64,000 bases of DNA from Chrysoperla carnea (GCF_905475395.1 NC_058339.1:36031172-36095171); one strand, 5' to 3'; counted from the first letter of the stretch, positions 14,907 through 27,244 are shown. Notes: a model not told the origin generated them from the letters alone. Numbers and translations: made by a program.

Positions 14907-17900
14907 ATCATTTGTTATAACTGTGTAAGGGCACTATGAAGGATTTCATCTTATCATTACGAATCACATATTTTAAAACGGGAAATTTTTGAATATTTTT
15001 TTTAATTGAAGGGTATAGACAGATAACAAGAATAGAGGAAAATGATTTTGTTACATTAAAATAAAATATTTCACATATGTTACAAAAGCTTCTTATTTCC
15101 TATTTTATAAACTGCGCGCCTGATATACACCCTTTGTAGATTTTTTTTTTTTTTTTTTTCACCAAAGAAGCTAGATTTTTGCTATCAGTTACTGTTTAAA
15201 CTATTCGATTTACATGTAAATGTTTCGAACAACACACAAGTTTTTTAGTTTTTTCGAAAATTTTCAAAATTTCCCAAAATTATTACAATTGGCGGCCGGA
15301 AAGCAATGTAAAGATTCTCAGCACAAAAAAATCAGCTTTACATCCCGTTTTGCCATTTTAGTTGTGTTTTTTTTGTAAGTTTTTACTGGCGTCTAAGTAG
15401 TCTCCTTAAATCATTATATAATATGAACATGTTCTTGTTTCTAAGAGCATTTTAATTAACAAAGTTAAGAAAGACAATCAATGTTGCTATTCATTTTATG
15501 AATACATTAAAGTACTAAACGACTGTTATTAATTAGGTCAAGGACACACCATATATATAAAACATTCACAGTTGATATTAATTAAACATTTTAATTGATA
15601 TTAACAAATACGTGGAAATTTTAAAATCATTTTCATCCAGAAAATAAGTGTCATTATTTGTTTATAACAAATATTTAAATATTTACTTAGTTTTCTGTAG
15701 GGAAATTTCCAATTTACTAAATAGAATGTTTTTTTAGTTAAAAAACGGCAAGAAAATTTAAGGCATTGTGACCCTTATAACTTTAAACTAACATTCTGAA
15801 ATTTCCTTTGCAATTTAAATATTTTTTATATTGTGTGATCCCATAAATTTTTCTCATAATTTACCACTCATCCTGTATTTGTCAAGTAATCCGTTCTTTA
15901 TAAATATACAGCAGGCATGGGCAAGTTATTTTAAATCGAAGGCACCATTGTTATAACTTTATTGTGTGCCATAAACTTTAATGTGTGTCTCTTTGTTCAA
16001 GTCCGCATTTCTCATAGAGGAGGAAGCGAGCCGGGTATACGATTCTTCTACCTATCTCAGTTTCTCTAATAGTAATGAGGTAGGTAAAAAGAAACTGTTG
16101 CCTCTCTGTCTTACTCGTATTTTTGGTTGTCACTGGTTAGGTTATCACTGTCTTACTCGTATGTAAGTTACAGAAGTCGGAGGGAATTCTCTGCAAAACG
16201 GTTTCGTAGCCACATCACTATGAAAAAAGATCAAAATGAATTTTTTATCTTAATCTTCTTAAAAGCTATTTTTTAGATATAAAAGAGAAAATGTAGGAGA
16301 CTTTCATTAATTATGCTCGCTAAAATTTTAATAAATATATGATGAGCTTATAGAGTACACAAAGAAGTATCATTTCTAGGAAAATTTTAAAATAATTACA
16401 TGGAAAGTTTGAATTACACATAGTTCTGGACAATGTTTTTAAATAAGCGAATTTTTAAGAATTTAGTTTTTAATAATTATTATTATTAAATAGGCGTCTG
16501 CAAAATTTTTATGTTCAAAAACATAATGTAATTGACTTTAATTAATAAAACACTTTCATGAAACAATTATTTATCAATTTGGGAATAATTTACAAATTAA
16601 ATTCATTCATTACAGTACAACAGTGTCTACAAATTCCGAATTTTAAGTTAACATTTTACCAGAACCATTCAAAATGTATTAAGGTAGTTCGCATGTGGAA
16701 TAGATAATCTTCTATGGATAATGGATAATAATCTAAGTATTTTTTATGGACTTGACTTTAACAAGTGAACTACTAAACTGTAGATTTAAAAAATTCTACA
16801 AAAAAATGGCAAAACCTTTGACTGTAATCAAATGCAAAAAGGAGGGTAAAAATTAAAAAAAATCACTTTTTAAGAAAACTAATTTCAAAAATCATTGTGA
16901 CAAACTTACACCCAAAAAAGAAAAGTTTTCCTAAATTTCTCTAAATAATTAAACTTCGTTGAATAGCCTGTCATTAAATATTCTCAAAGACACTCATTAT
17001 ATTTTTATACCATGCATATATGAAATATACATAGTATATTAAGTTTAGTCCCAAGTTTGTAACGCTTAAAAATAATGATGCTAGGAAAAAAATTTTGTCA
17101 TAGGTGTTCATAAAATCACCTAGTTAGTCCATTTCCGGTTGTCCGTCCGTCCGTCCGTCCGTCTGTGGACACGATAACTCAAAAACGAAAAAAGATATCG
17201 AGCTGAAATTTTTACAGCGTACTCAGGACGTAAAAAATGAGGTCAAGTTCGTAAATGAGCATCATAGGTCAATTGGATCTTGGGTCCGTAGGACCCATCT
17301 TGTAAACCGTTAGAGATAGAACAAAAGTTTAAATGTAAAAAATGTTCCTTATCAAAAATTAAACAACTTTTGTTTGAAACATTTTTTCGTAAACATCACT
17401 GTTTACCCGCGAGGGCGCCAGTTAGGCGGAAATTTTATAATATGTACTATACTTGATTATCAGTTATGTATGCCACATGTTTGTATGTTTTATGTGATAA
17501 AGAAATCAACACTGACTATGCATGGTATTTCAACAATTAACTCAGTCAATTGTTTGTTTTCACTTGTTTTAATTTACTGTTTAACGATGTTTTACTGTAC
17601 ACATATACTTTTAATTATAATGATATTATAAAAAATACTTAAAAAATTGATTACCAAGATAACGTTGCACAGAACACTTATTTCCAGGGCCGCATTGGGT
17701 CGTGTCTGCTTAAAATTGGTGGTTGTTATGGGTGTATCATGGGGTGCGGATGTCTTATCGTGGGCAGCTGGTGGTCCAAAGGAATTATGGTATTTAACAG
17801 ATATCATCAATACATTACAAGGATTGTTTATTTTCATTGTGATTGGGTGTCAACCTCAGGTATGTACTTTAATTTACATTAAAATAATTAGGTTTAATTA

Positions 17901-20106
17901 TTACGGAACCCAAAGCTACGGGAAATAATAAACCATGCCAACTAAAATAGTTATCCAAAAAGAAAAGAATCCCGAACAAACCTTACGTAAAAACACTAAC
18001 AGTCAAAATTTAATAAAATAAAAGTTAAAAGCACGGCTACGGAAAAGCTAAAAACAAGCATGAAATATAGAGGCAGATCAAAATCCTGATTAAAAAAGCC
18101 TTGGATTGAAAAACAATTTTTGTCGGAAGCCAAAAACATTCACGAGTACGAATGAAAGCCTGCGACTACAACTGTTTTTCACCCAAGACCCAATAAATTT
18201 TGATCTATATATATATATATTTTTTTTTGTATAATTTGTATAAAGTCCTTAAATACCTACCTTTAATTTGATACGAGACATAACACACTTAGCTTGAATT
18301 TTTTTAGTTTATATAGCTTTATGACGTAAGACGAGCATCATTTTTTAAATGCATAATGTAGTACACAGATACTCTTGAGAATCTTTCATTTCATTTCAAA
18401 CACGATACATTTACTTTCAATTTTTCTATTTAAGTCCATAACTTTATAGCGAGCTTATTATTGTCGAATTAATAAATCTGCTTATGCACTATATTAAAAT
18501 TTACAGCCGGAAATGGTTTTTTAAGGGTTCTTTGAATCCTGCATAAATCTTGCGTGAATATTTTGTTCTTACAAAAAATAGTTTTATAAAAACAAATAAG
18601 TTTTGTTTGAAAATAAATTTGATAATTCATTTCCAAATTATTATTAATTAACTTTTTTAATGAGAAAAGTTATGCTGCTTTAAATTTTCAAACAAATTAA
18701 AATAAAACAGATAAAAATAATGTAAATAAAATCAAATAATTAGTTTTTATTGAAAATTTTATAATTTTTATTATTCAATTTTTAATTGAAAAATACTTAT
18801 GGCGACAGTCACGAATGTTTTTATTTCATTTTTTTTATTTCTTTTTGTTTCATAAAAGTATTTTATATTGTGTTTTTATAAATGAAAACTGTTATTTTAT
18901 TTTTATTTTTTTTGCCTGACTCATAAAAAATCGCAGTTATTAATACACTCAGCGGCACAGAATTTTGCCGAAATAGAAAATTATCAAAAAGTTGACGTAA
19001 TATTAGAAACCTGTATCTCCATGGAAAATAATCCGATAGATCCGATTTTGCCAATGCGTGAGTGTAGTATCAAACAACAAAAATTAACAATTCTTTTTTG
19101 TTAAATTTGCTCGAAACCGTTTTTCTAAAATCAAATTACCTCTAAAGTCTAAATAAATTAGATTTCCCTGCATGTTTAGTTTCTCATGTATTTGTTGGTT
19201 TTAACTTTCAGATAGAAAGTTATTATATCCGCCCCACAAATCGAAATCACAAATTTTATGGCATCTTTACGTTTTGAGCTGTCCAAAATACTTTTATACA
19301 CTTTTAAAAAATGTATGTATATATTATGTATGTATATGTGTGTGTTTTGCCTGCAGTTTTTTTCCATTAGATTTCGTTTCCATTCCATTAGATCCTTTCC
19401 CTTTTTAGAGTCAACAAGTACTTCATCACTATTTTTTACCTTTTAACCTTCGTTCATTCACCTTCTGCCCCATTTGCCGGCGCCGTTACCCAAATTTTTT
19501 TTTCTCGCTGATCTGCGCCACCCTGAACTACGCGGTGCCTGTGTGCTTGTATAATCATTTATTCTCATAGACTCCCTATTCTTATTTTTGATACCGCAGA
19601 CCCTTTTCTATTCTCATAGACCCCTTTCGAATCGACCACAGGGGGGCGATATAGACCACTTTAAGAATGACTTCTCTATTGGAATTTAAAAATTCAAGAA
19701 GTTCAGCTCGTGATCAAAATTTAGCGAGTTTAACTCTTAGTAGATTAACATACAATTTTATCAAAAGCATTGAATAATATAAATTTTGTTTTTAATTTCC
19801 CCTTGGACTTACTTAACACAGTTAAAATATTCGTATCGTTATCGATTTGACAAAAACGGAAACCACCTCTAATATACAAATAAATGATATCCCTTATTTT
19901 TTATATTGTTACAGGGTTGGGCCGCAATGAAACGTATGTGGTGTTTATTAAGTCGTAATGTATCCGGTGCAACAGGTAATGGTAATCATCATTCATCATC
20001 ATCACATGGTCTACCATCTCTGGGGGATTCAATCACGAATCATACAATTACAAATACAACGAATGTTAGTTGTAAGTCATCGATGCCGCTAGAAACAAGT
20101 TGTTGA
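3307..20106 (+). CDS. Methuselah-like G-protein coupled receptor, last three coding exons (5' partial)
   Basis: Class B (secretin/Methuselah) seven-helix receptor, expected in the plasma membrane. Exons: 3307-3445 (TM5, [12 protein letters not shown], ending CG|GTAAG), 17688-17859 (acceptor TTTCCAG; TM6 with [19 protein letters not shown]7 with [20 protein letters not shown], ending QPQ|GTATGT) and 19915-20106 (acceptor [20 protein letters not shown], then a Ser/His/Asn/Thr-rich tail and TGA). Phases fit: CG+G restores Arg, giving [13 protein letters not shown] across the first junction; the second lies between codons. The introns are 14.2 kb and 2.1 kb. The N-terminal ectodomain and TM1-TM4 are absent and should lie left of the window; I found no further exon in 1-3306. 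The W-x-x-D of TM6 and the GCQPQ end of TM7 are what I know from Mth-like receptors. Ligand and exact paralogue cannot be told. Confidence 0.88.
4762..5201 (+). mobile_element. RTE-like retroelement tail, copy 1
   Basis: Begins near ACCCACCAGCTTCGCTGG and ends with an AAAC tandem run followed by TCGCATTTATAATATATAG. The same layout recurs at 58271-58725. The TTCGCT opening and a GCGTAACAAACAAACAAAC tail before TTCGCATTTATAATA are features I know from widespread insect RTE-type LINE fragments. Confidence 0.55.
6276..6750. mobile_element. 475-bp foldback element with long imperfect inverted repeats
   Basis: Left end AGGGCAGTCCAAGTTATAAC mirrors the right end GTTATCATTAGGACCACCCT. Nested inside, GGGAAAGCCCGCTTTTCTAG pairs with CTTCT..GGCTTTCCC near 6690-6705, and ACACGGTATGAACTAAGGAT pairs with ATCCTTAGATCATCATACTG. 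Nearly the whole length folds on itself and no protein is encoded, so I call it a MITE-like foldback. The superfamily is unknown. Confidence 0.7.
11373..11724. mobile_element. pogo/Tigger-like MITE, copy 1 (352 bp)
   Basis: Termini CAGTCGATCCTGGATAAGCG and CTTACCCAGGTTTGACTG form inverted repeats, flanked on both sides by TA (11371-11372 and 11725-11726), the target duplication of Tc1/mariner/pogo elements. The interior is made of repeated phrases such as CTCACTTATAGAGATTTTAG. No transposase frame. Related to the copy at 56605-57013. Confidence 0.75.
13351..13616. mobile_element. Almost fully palindromic MITE (about 266 bp)
   Basis: The left arm AGCTTTTAACAAAAAGAAAA mirrors the right arm TTTTCTTTTTGTTAAAAGCT. 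Pairing continues through ACCGACTTCAAAAGAAAAAC and the TTAATATGCACTAAAAA block to a centre where GGAGTCGGTG faces CACCGACTCC around a 13-base loop. The 72-aa open frame over the right arm is a by-product. Confidence 0.8.
14878..14907. repeat. TA microsatellite
   Basis: Run of alternating T and A, about 30 bases, inside the large receptor intron. Confidence 0.8.
17006..17566 (+). mobile_element. Hairpin/CACTTG family, copy A (near full length)
   Basis: Starts with a short inverted repeat (TATACCATGCATATATG... ATAGTATA), then TTAAGTTTAGTCCCAAGTTT, a GTCC tandem run (GTCCGTCCGTCCGTCCGTCT), GTGGACACGATAACTCAAAA, TTGGGTCCGTAGGACCCATC, AACATCACTGTTTACCCGCG, and ends CAATTGTTTGTTTTCACTTG. It lies directly before the TM6-TM7 exon of the receptor gene. 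Full-length relatives are at 27471-27994, 36874-37376 and 62452-63027. Confidence 0.8.
17860..19914 (+). other. 2.1-kb intron of the Mth-like receptor gene
   Basis: Donor GTATGT, acceptor TTACAG. It contains a foldback at 18076-18205 and, near 19480-19660, GC-richer sequence with CATAGACCCC and GGGGGGCGATATAGACCACT that resembles a hAT-type element end. The rest is plain AT-rich DNA. Confidence 0.6.
18076..18205. mobile_element. Short foldback element (130 bp)
   Basis: GATCAAAATCCTGATT... CTTGGATTGAAAAACAAT at the left is mirrored by TGTTTTTCACCCAAGACCC... ATTTTGATC at the right; a GTCGGAAGC/GCCTGCGAC pair sits inside. No coding potential. Confidence 0.55.
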
Positions 20107-20604
20107 TGTGCAAACAATACCAAAAGACTTTCATGTTTGTTTGTTTTTTTATAATTTGAGAAAAATAGCATTATCTTATGAAATTGGACGTCACGAAAGA
20201 TTGGATGACGACGAGTGTCCAGTTAAGATCAAATGGTGTTGTAATAGGTAGTCTACGAGACTTAACTTTCAAGTGGAAGCAATGAAACAATCCCCACTAC
20301 GTGTTAGTTAGTTTTTACAAGTATTATTTGATCAGGAAAGCTAATCAAAACCGACTTAATGATGAACTGATGAGTTTAGTCTCCGAAATCTGGGTGCGCA
20401 TAAAGTCTGGAATAATGTACACAGCCTATAAAGTCCTTTAGCGGAGGTAGTTATGTTCAATATAAACAGATACTTTGACCACTCGCTAGACTACTATGAC
20501 CTTACTTATCTTGTGGATTAAGTTAGGCTAGGTAAGAGTGGCTGTTCTGGGGTGGGACACATTTAGAATCCGTTGTAATATCGAAAAAGGGTTGGCCATT
20601 CCCG

Positions 20605-20790
20605 TCCGCACTCCATGAACCATTTGGAGCTGTTTTAGGACAGCAGCTTGCAGTTCGCAAACGGAACTCCCGGATGCCTCTTGATGCTTGTATCTGCTAC
20701 TCACAATTTCATGGTATATCTCTGTGTCCCGGTACCCATACCAGGTTTACATTCATTTGTTCCGTCAGTTAATTTAAGCACGTACGGCAG
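20605..20790 (-). pseudogene. LINE reverse-transcriptase polyprotein remnant, RNase H part
   Basis: The minus strand reads LTEQMNVNLVWVPGHRDIP, then a stop, and in a shifted frame ADTSIKRHPGVPFANCK. VNLVWVPGHRDI followed by an AD motif is the C-terminal part of the RNase H domain of insect LINE ORF2 proteins (jockey/R1-like clades). It is interrupted by stops and a frameshift. The plus-strand reading of the same bases gives a meaningless 77-aa frame. Confidence 0.65.
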
Positions 20791-22295
20791 TCCTGTGCTA
20801 TCTTTGAGAGTAGTTGGATTAGTTGAGAGTCTAAATCGGTTAGTGTTAAACGGAGTGTTAGAAAAGTACCGAAACATATAAGAACAGATAGAATTTCGAA
20901 TAAAATTTTTGCTAAATATGCTGAATTCTAAAAAAAAAATGTTTGGGTAGTACCTAGGTTTTTTATGTGAAATAATTTTCTAATAGTTTTCCTCTACCTC
21001 GTTGAAAGTCAAGGTCACTCTCAACTCAACGTCCATCATAAGTGAATTCTCACAGGAACTTGTAATGTCTCTACTTGTGAGTTGAATATCGGAAACTAGT
21101 CTACAGAATATTTGATCTCAAGTGGACTCTCATCTTAATATTGTGACGTAAAGATGTATGTAATCCATTGTCACATAAAATAATGTTTATAAATCGAAAG
21201 AATATTAATTTTTTTTTTTATTAAACGTGACAATTATTTTTTTTAGTATTTATTTTAACAATAAAAGAAGAATTAATTTGTAAAAATCTATGTGTTGTAC
21301 AATAGAATTTTGTCCGTAACTGTTATTTTTTTTACAATAGAAATATTATTTTTTTACATAATTTTTTTCCGTTATTATACATCATAATACATATTTTTTC
21401 AATAAAAATATAAAATGGACTCATTCACTTTAAATTATATTTTTTATAGACCCTTTTAATATTTATAGATTAATTTTTAACTATAAATATTAATAAATAA
21501 AGAATATGTGAATTCCCTGTTATCTTCCTTGTTCAATTTATTTATTTTTTTTTAAATCAATATTTTTGCAAACGCAGATTTTTCTAAACTTAAAACCAAT
21601 TGAAGATTACTAACATTCCTTCTTCTCGGCATCAATATATCGTATTTTTAATTTTACTGAATGAGTTCATTTAATTAAGTGAATAAATAGTTCTAATAAT
21701 AGATTATTAACACTTGATTTAATAAAATTTTTTTTTTTTTTTTTTTTGTAATCTAAGTAGTACTTAAAATGTTTCAAAAAAGTATAAACTAAAAAATATA
21801 CGTACAAATATCTTGCCTTTGGAACAACGAATTTCGAACAAATCGAACAAATATTTAATATATATTTTTGTAATATAAATAATATTTTTTTTCTCCATGT
21901 GATCTCCTTTCAATTTCTTATTTTCTAAAATGTAAACAAGATAGTTATTTTGATTGATGTCTCAAATTCTAGATTGACACTCTAGCCAAATATTTTTTGA
22001 TGTCTACTCAAGCAGGTTTTATTTTACTTCGAATTGTCGAAAATTGAACTAAAATTATATTCTCCAGAATGATGCTCATTTTAAAGTATCTTTGTTATAA
22101 TACTTGTTCCATGACACAATTTTTATAATTTTTTGTGCAGTCTTAATTTTAAGTTAAAACTGGAAATTTTAATAATTAATGTCTTACTGGTGCTGAATTA
22201 TAAAATAGATATGTTTGAGACATCAAAATAACTTATCTTGTAAAAAACAAGTCATTATAAATGTCTGACTGTTACGTGACAAATAAGTGTGCTTC

Positions 22296-22411
22296 AATTA
22301 GCCTTTTTCCTCTGAAGATTAAAAAAGATCCGCAACACTAGGGGCGGGAGTACAAATATATCCTGCCATCTAGAGGATCTTTTTTTAATCTTCAGAGGAA
22401 AAAGGCTAATT
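22296..22411. mobile_element. 116-bp hairpin MITE
   Basis: Left arm AATTAGCCTTTTTCCTCTGA through GATCC (36 bp) and right arm GGATC through CAGAGGAAAAAGGCTAATT (37 bp) match apart from one extra base in a T/A run. A 43-base GC-richer loop lies between. The near-perfect arms suggest recent origin or strong pairing constraint. Confidence 0.85.
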
Positions 22412-24046
22412 TTATTTGAAAGAGACTAAATTTGTAGAAAAATTATCTCTCGTATTGCTTTTTTCTAATAGTTTTAGTTGAATGAGTTATTGTTGAATTA
22501 TGGTAAAACATGCAAATGATTATAATTTATAAGATTAAAACTCATAAAACGTAAAAAAAAGTATAATACATAGTAAACAGATTGAAAAAACAATCTGCAT
22601 TAGAAGAACAATATCTGTGGACATCGTAAATTCGTGTTTAATAACTCTCTATCCGACTTGAAGGACCAACAATAAAAAAAACAGTCAAACATTTATGAAA
22701 ACTTGTTGATGAACAAAATTCTTGCAGCATGTTTATATTTTCTTTAAAAAATTCGTACATCAAATTAATTTTATCTGAATTTCGCTTTAATTTTCTTTTT
22801 TTATATAACCAAAAAAAATAATTAACTTTTTTTTGTAATTTAGGAAACTAGTCATGTTGTAAAAGCAATGTTTTTTTTTTTACATTTGTAATTTTGACAA
22901 TAAAAAAAATGAACAAATATTTCACAGAGTTTGAAATAATAAATTATTGTCGAGTGTTTTAGTTGTGGCGTTTTTGAGACTGACGAAGTTTTTTTTTGTA
23001 TTTTATTTGAAAGTATATCTCAGAAAATTGTATTTTTTTTTATTTTAAGTTGCTTTGAATCAAAGTGTTTGTATCATTTTTTAAATTTCGTTATTATTGT
23101 AATTTCTGGTCGATTTACATGATGAAATACGAAATCGGGTAATTTTCAAACAATAAATCGCACATTTTATGTAACTATTCATACTAAAACAGTTTGGCAT
23201 TAATTAAAGCCATTACACACGAGGCAATTTTGATACGGCATCCAAAATTGAGTATCTAGTCGACTACCAGTCGGTAGTCACTATTGCCGACTTCTTTAAA
23301 CATGAAAGATATTATATATCGTTTCAAATCGCAAAACTAATTCAAAAACGGTTCGCCCGTTTGCGCTATGCCTCAGACAGATACACAGATACGCAAGTTA
23401 AGTTTTTGCTGCTTAGTTTGTGGTCTCCAATGAATTAACATTCGTTGGATTTCAGCTGGGAAGCCATTGGTTAAGATTCTTTGGATCTAAAGGACTATGA
23501 TCGCTTAGTATTGTGAAACGCAGTCTAATGTAACAATCTTTTGCATACTTCTCCGTATGAAGTATTAACTCTGTTGCCATATGGAAGAGTAAATCGTAAA
23601 CATCGAAATGTGAATGGGCCATCTTGATTTGCCTTAATCAAATATTTGAAAGTACTCATATTACAATGCTATTAATAAATATCAAACTGAGATATACTCT
23701 ATTAAACTTTTGTATTATTATTTAACGCAAAATCCTTGAATTTTAGTTAATATTATGTTACCATTAATTATTACTACTCTTAATTGTGTATAAATAAAAA
23801 AAAAAATTATGTTCCAATTCTTTTAATTAATTTACTTGCACTACTCTAAAAAGATAATGAAAAAGAGGCATTGATATTCACGGCTCCAAAATATTGAGCT
23901 TAACTCTACTGATTTAATTAACCAAAATAATAAACCAAAAAAAGAGAGTTTCTACTAATTCAATTCAATTCAATTTATTCATTCTTTTTTACGTAATACA
24001 CAAAAATTGTACAGAACATGGCATAAAAAAAGAATCAGGAATTAAA

Positions 24047-24104
24047 GGAAGGGAGAACGTCTGTACAAACCTAATGGAAGGGAGAACGTCTGTACAAACC
24101 TAAT
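24047..24104 (+). repeat. Tandem duplication, 2 x 29 bp
   Basis: GGAAGGGAGAACGTCTGTAC plus nine further bases occurs twice back to back without a mismatch. The preceding AATTCAATTCAATTTATT run looks like the tail of a minus-strand retroelement. Confidence 0.85.
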
Positions 24105-25505
24105 TGTTGGCTTATACCATGCAAAATGTTGTATATCCTCTAGAACCCCCATTGCACTGTATACGTATAGTTTTGGAGTCGCAAATTGAGTGAATTTTAC
24201 CATGAATTCCTCTAACTTAAAAGGCCTTAGAAAAATGCAACATTATATTTTAATTTACAGACGTTTTAGTCAATAAATCTGCGATTGTAGATAGGCAATT
24301 AATGTATTACTGATTATTATTTCTACTGAATGAATTTAAATACGTTGCTGAATTTACTTTAAAGCTTTTTAAATGGATATCATTTGTAATAATTAAGGAA
24401 TGATTGAGTATCTCTATTTTTTATAAAAGTTTATGAAATGTCCTCACAGAAAGTTCGAAAAGTAGACAATTTTACTTAACGTGTTATCAGAACTATTGCA
24501 AAATCTATCTTTTTTCGACTTTGTGTTATAAATTTTGATTAGATGAAATAAAACCAGCAAATACTGATAACATGTATTTCTTATGGTCTGTCTCTACAAA
24601 CAACTGAGAAATATATAAACAGTGGAAAACGATTATCGTTGAACAAGTTGGATGATAATCGTATAATCGTTTCTGGTAAAGTCTATACACAATTCCTCAA
24701 AGCGAAAGATTGAAACTGCGTAAATTATGCACAGGTTTGTCAAATTTTTGCAAATGAACATTTTTGGAATTGTTTATCCATGTAAAGTACCCAAAAAGTT
24801 AATCTAAATTAATTTTTTTTTCAACTGAAATTAAATCCCCTCAATGTTATTTTAAAAAGTAATATCATTTTCATTTGATAAATTTTTTGGATCACATTAC
24901 ATGGTAATTTAATCGTCGCAAAAATAAACTTACAAAAATTGATGTATTTCAATATTAACAATCGTGTGTGAGTTTTTAGAATAAGTAATGTTAAAACAAT
25001 TGGAACTTATGAAAAAAATTTCGCCTTTGTGTACAATAAATTGTTTTTATTTTTTCTTCGTATTTTTATTTTTTCTAGTAATAAAAAAATGCTCTTATTA
25101 TTTTTACAAAATATTTCGAATATTTTGAAATGTAATTTTGTAATATATTTGTATAAAAAAATAATGTTTACATAATAAATTTTACTTATTTTTGTAAGCA
25201 AAATCTTAATAAATAAATGTCTTATTTTATTTGAGTTAATTGTTTTATTTGAATGCATCATCACAATTTTATACAATCGTCACTCATTTTGAATAAATTT
25301 AAAGAATTTTTATTATTTTGTGAATTTATAGGCAAATTAGTATGAAGGTGAGTAAAAAGAAATACACAATGGATAAGTTTAATTAAAAAAAGGTCAGTAA
25401 AAGAAAAATAAATACTAAGTTTAAGAAAGAAAACAAGTTTATTAAAATAAGGTGAGTGAGTAAAAGGTATTTATATTATATTATTGATATGTATGATATG
25501 TCTAA

Positions 25506-25566
25506 AGTGGAGTAGTGGCTAGCCCAGTTGCCTCCCGTTGCAGAGTACTTCGGTTCGTATCTAGCA
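25506..25566 (+). repeat. tRNA-like module (SINE head?), plus strand
   Basis: AGTGGAGTAGTGGCTAGCCC resembles a Pol III A box region and CGGTTCGTATCTAGC a B box, spaced as in a tRNA-derived SINE. No acceptor stem pairing is visible, so it is not a functional tRNA gene. Confidence 0.5.
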
Positions 25567-25884
25567 TTGGTCCGAATTAATTTTTTAATTATACCGTTAT
25601 TATACCGAGATAATGTCATTTTTTTAGATAATTGTTATGTGAACCAAAAGCGACAAATAAACAAGAGAGGAGTGTATATTTTATGCTATGTTAATTCCCA
25701 CCCTCTTTCTATCTCCCTCTCTCTGACAGAAGAGTGATTTATGAAAGTGAGACTAACACATTTTTTTTTTTTTTTTTTTTTTGTAAAATAACATGTTCTC
25801 CTATTACAAAATCTTATAAAATTTCATTTAACAAGAATAAATTTTAGCGCATGTATGTTATAAAAAAAAGTGGGATATATATAA

Positions 25885-25981
25885 CATGTTTTCCTATTAC
25901 AAAATTTCAAATTTTTATCTTAACGAGCGATTTTTTAATTTTATAAATACAAATTTTAATATATTGTAATAGGAGAATATG
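25885..25981. mobile_element. Small inverted-repeat element, 97 bp
   Basis: Starts CATGTTTTCCTATTACAAAA and ends with the inverse TTGTAATAGGAGAATATG. It shares the terminus of the 2.6-kb element just to its right. Another single terminus, ACATGTTCTCCTATTAC, lies near 25790. Confidence 0.65.
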
Positions 25982-26320
25982 AGTGAGATAAACTATAAGA
26001 CATGTTCTCCTATTAAAAAGTTTCAAATTTTAGCATAACCAAGCCATTTTCAGCTCCGCGATCTTAGCACCTCATGTGCGGAATTTCGATTGACCAATTA
26101 TACCATCTGAAAGGTCAGAAATTGGTCATAAAAGGTCAGTTGGTCTCATTAATTGGTCAGCATCAGAAAATTTTTTATTAAAGATTGAAAAAACTCCACC
26201 TATGCGCGATCGGGAAGCATTCGCTGATAATTGGTCAGCTAATATAAATTAATTAATTGGTCAGTTTAATTTTATATTCAAAAAATAATATAATTTCGAA
26301 AAAATTTTCAATTTTTTCAA

Positions 26321-26568
26321 CATTTGTACTAGGAGAACATAAGTGGGAATTAGTAGTTCCTGATAAGGAGAAAGGTGAGTAAGTGTTTTCACCCCGAAAG
26401 TCTAAAATTTTATTTTGGCAGAAAGTTATTGGTCTGCCCACTAGAGGTCACACTCACCAAACACGGGTGTGCAGACCACTAACTTTCAGACTTACGAGGT
26501 GACAACAATTACCTTGCTATCAGGTACTACTTATTCCGTCCGTCCTTGATGTTCTCCTAGTAGAAATG
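26321..26568. mobile_element. Nested 248-bp foldback
   Basis: The left end CATTTGTACTAGGAGAACAT mirrors the right end ATGTTCTCCTAGTAGAAATG. Inside, TAGTAGTTCCTGATAAGGA, TTTCACCCCGAAAGTCT, AGAAAGTTATTGGTCTGC and GTCACACTCACC regions pair with inverted counterparts. It shares the core AGGAGAACAT with the surrounding element but in outward orientation. Confidence 0.7.
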
Positions 26569-26713
26569 TGAAAAAAATTGAAGTTTTTGAACGAAAAAAA
26601 ACTAATTTTTTCATCATTTACTAGGCAAACATGCTGTGGTGGAAATTTGAAAAAAAATGAAAATAAAAATCAGATTTTGCTTAAAAGATTTAATGAACTT
26701 TTTTTTAATAAAT

Positions 26714-26786
26714 GTCCTCACCTAGTTTCGAACCAAGGGACTATTTATTCGAAGTCAGATACGCTAACCATTATACCATTAGGGCT
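26714..26786 (-). repeat. tRNA-Arg(TCG)-like module, degenerate
   Basis: The minus strand reads GAGCCCTAATGGTATAATGG, TTAGCGTATCTGACTTCGAA and CCTTGGTTCGAAACTAGG. A box (TGGTATAATGGTTAGCG), an anticodon-loop-like CTGACTTCGAAT and a B box (GGTTCGAAACT) are in order. CTGACTTCG resembles tRNA-Arg with anticodon TCG. Stem pairing is poor, so I read it as a SINE head or tRNA pseudogene. Confidence 0.55.
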
Positions 26787-27244
26787 CTGTTATTCGTATT
26801 AATAAATAATTATATTCATATTTTCGACTTTCTTAAATTATAACAAAAAGTGAAACTCATTTTCGGAAAATTTTGAGTAGTATTATTACAAAAAAAAATG
26901 GCAAACGAAGTTTGAAATACTTACCTATCGTGAAGTTCGAAATACTCACCTATTTTTAACTGAAATAATATTGTATAGCTACAGAGAGATGGGGAAAAAT
27001 AAAATAAAAACAGGGTTTGAGTTTTCAACTTTATTTAAATGAAATCAAAATACATAAAAACTATTTACGAATTACTTGCACATAATTCCATATAATTAAT
27101 TTCATCTTAAAAAAATTTTTTTGCATCAACTTTTTTTTTACAAACCAAATACCACACAAAAATAAAATGAAAATCCAAAAAGAATATTACGTATTTACAA
27201 TCCAACTTCTTTATCTCACCTATATTTTATAAGAATTTGTTTGT

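Larger units (their letters stand above)
3446..17687 (+). other. 14.2-kb intron of the Mth-like receptor gene
   Basis: GTAAG donor at 3446 and TTTCCAG acceptor at 17687. It holds an RTE-like tail (4762-5201), a foldback element (6276-6750), a pogo-like MITE (11373-11724), a palindromic MITE (13351-13616), a TA microsatellite (14878-14907) and hairpin-family copy A (17006-17566). Between these I see only AT-rich sequence and short open frames without codon structure. Confidence 0.7.

Noticed and set aside
17136-17163. GTCC tandem run as a CRISPR-like or satellite array
   Set aside because: It is the internal simple repeat of the hairpin/CACTTG family, present in varying length in its copies.
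17647-17928. 93-aa frame starting [10 protein letters not shown]
   Set aside because: Only 17688-17859 is real coding sequence; the ends of this frame are intron.
26714-26786. Functional tRNA-Arg gene
   Set aside because: A and B boxes are visible but the acceptor and other stems do not pair well; treated as a SINE head or pseudogene.
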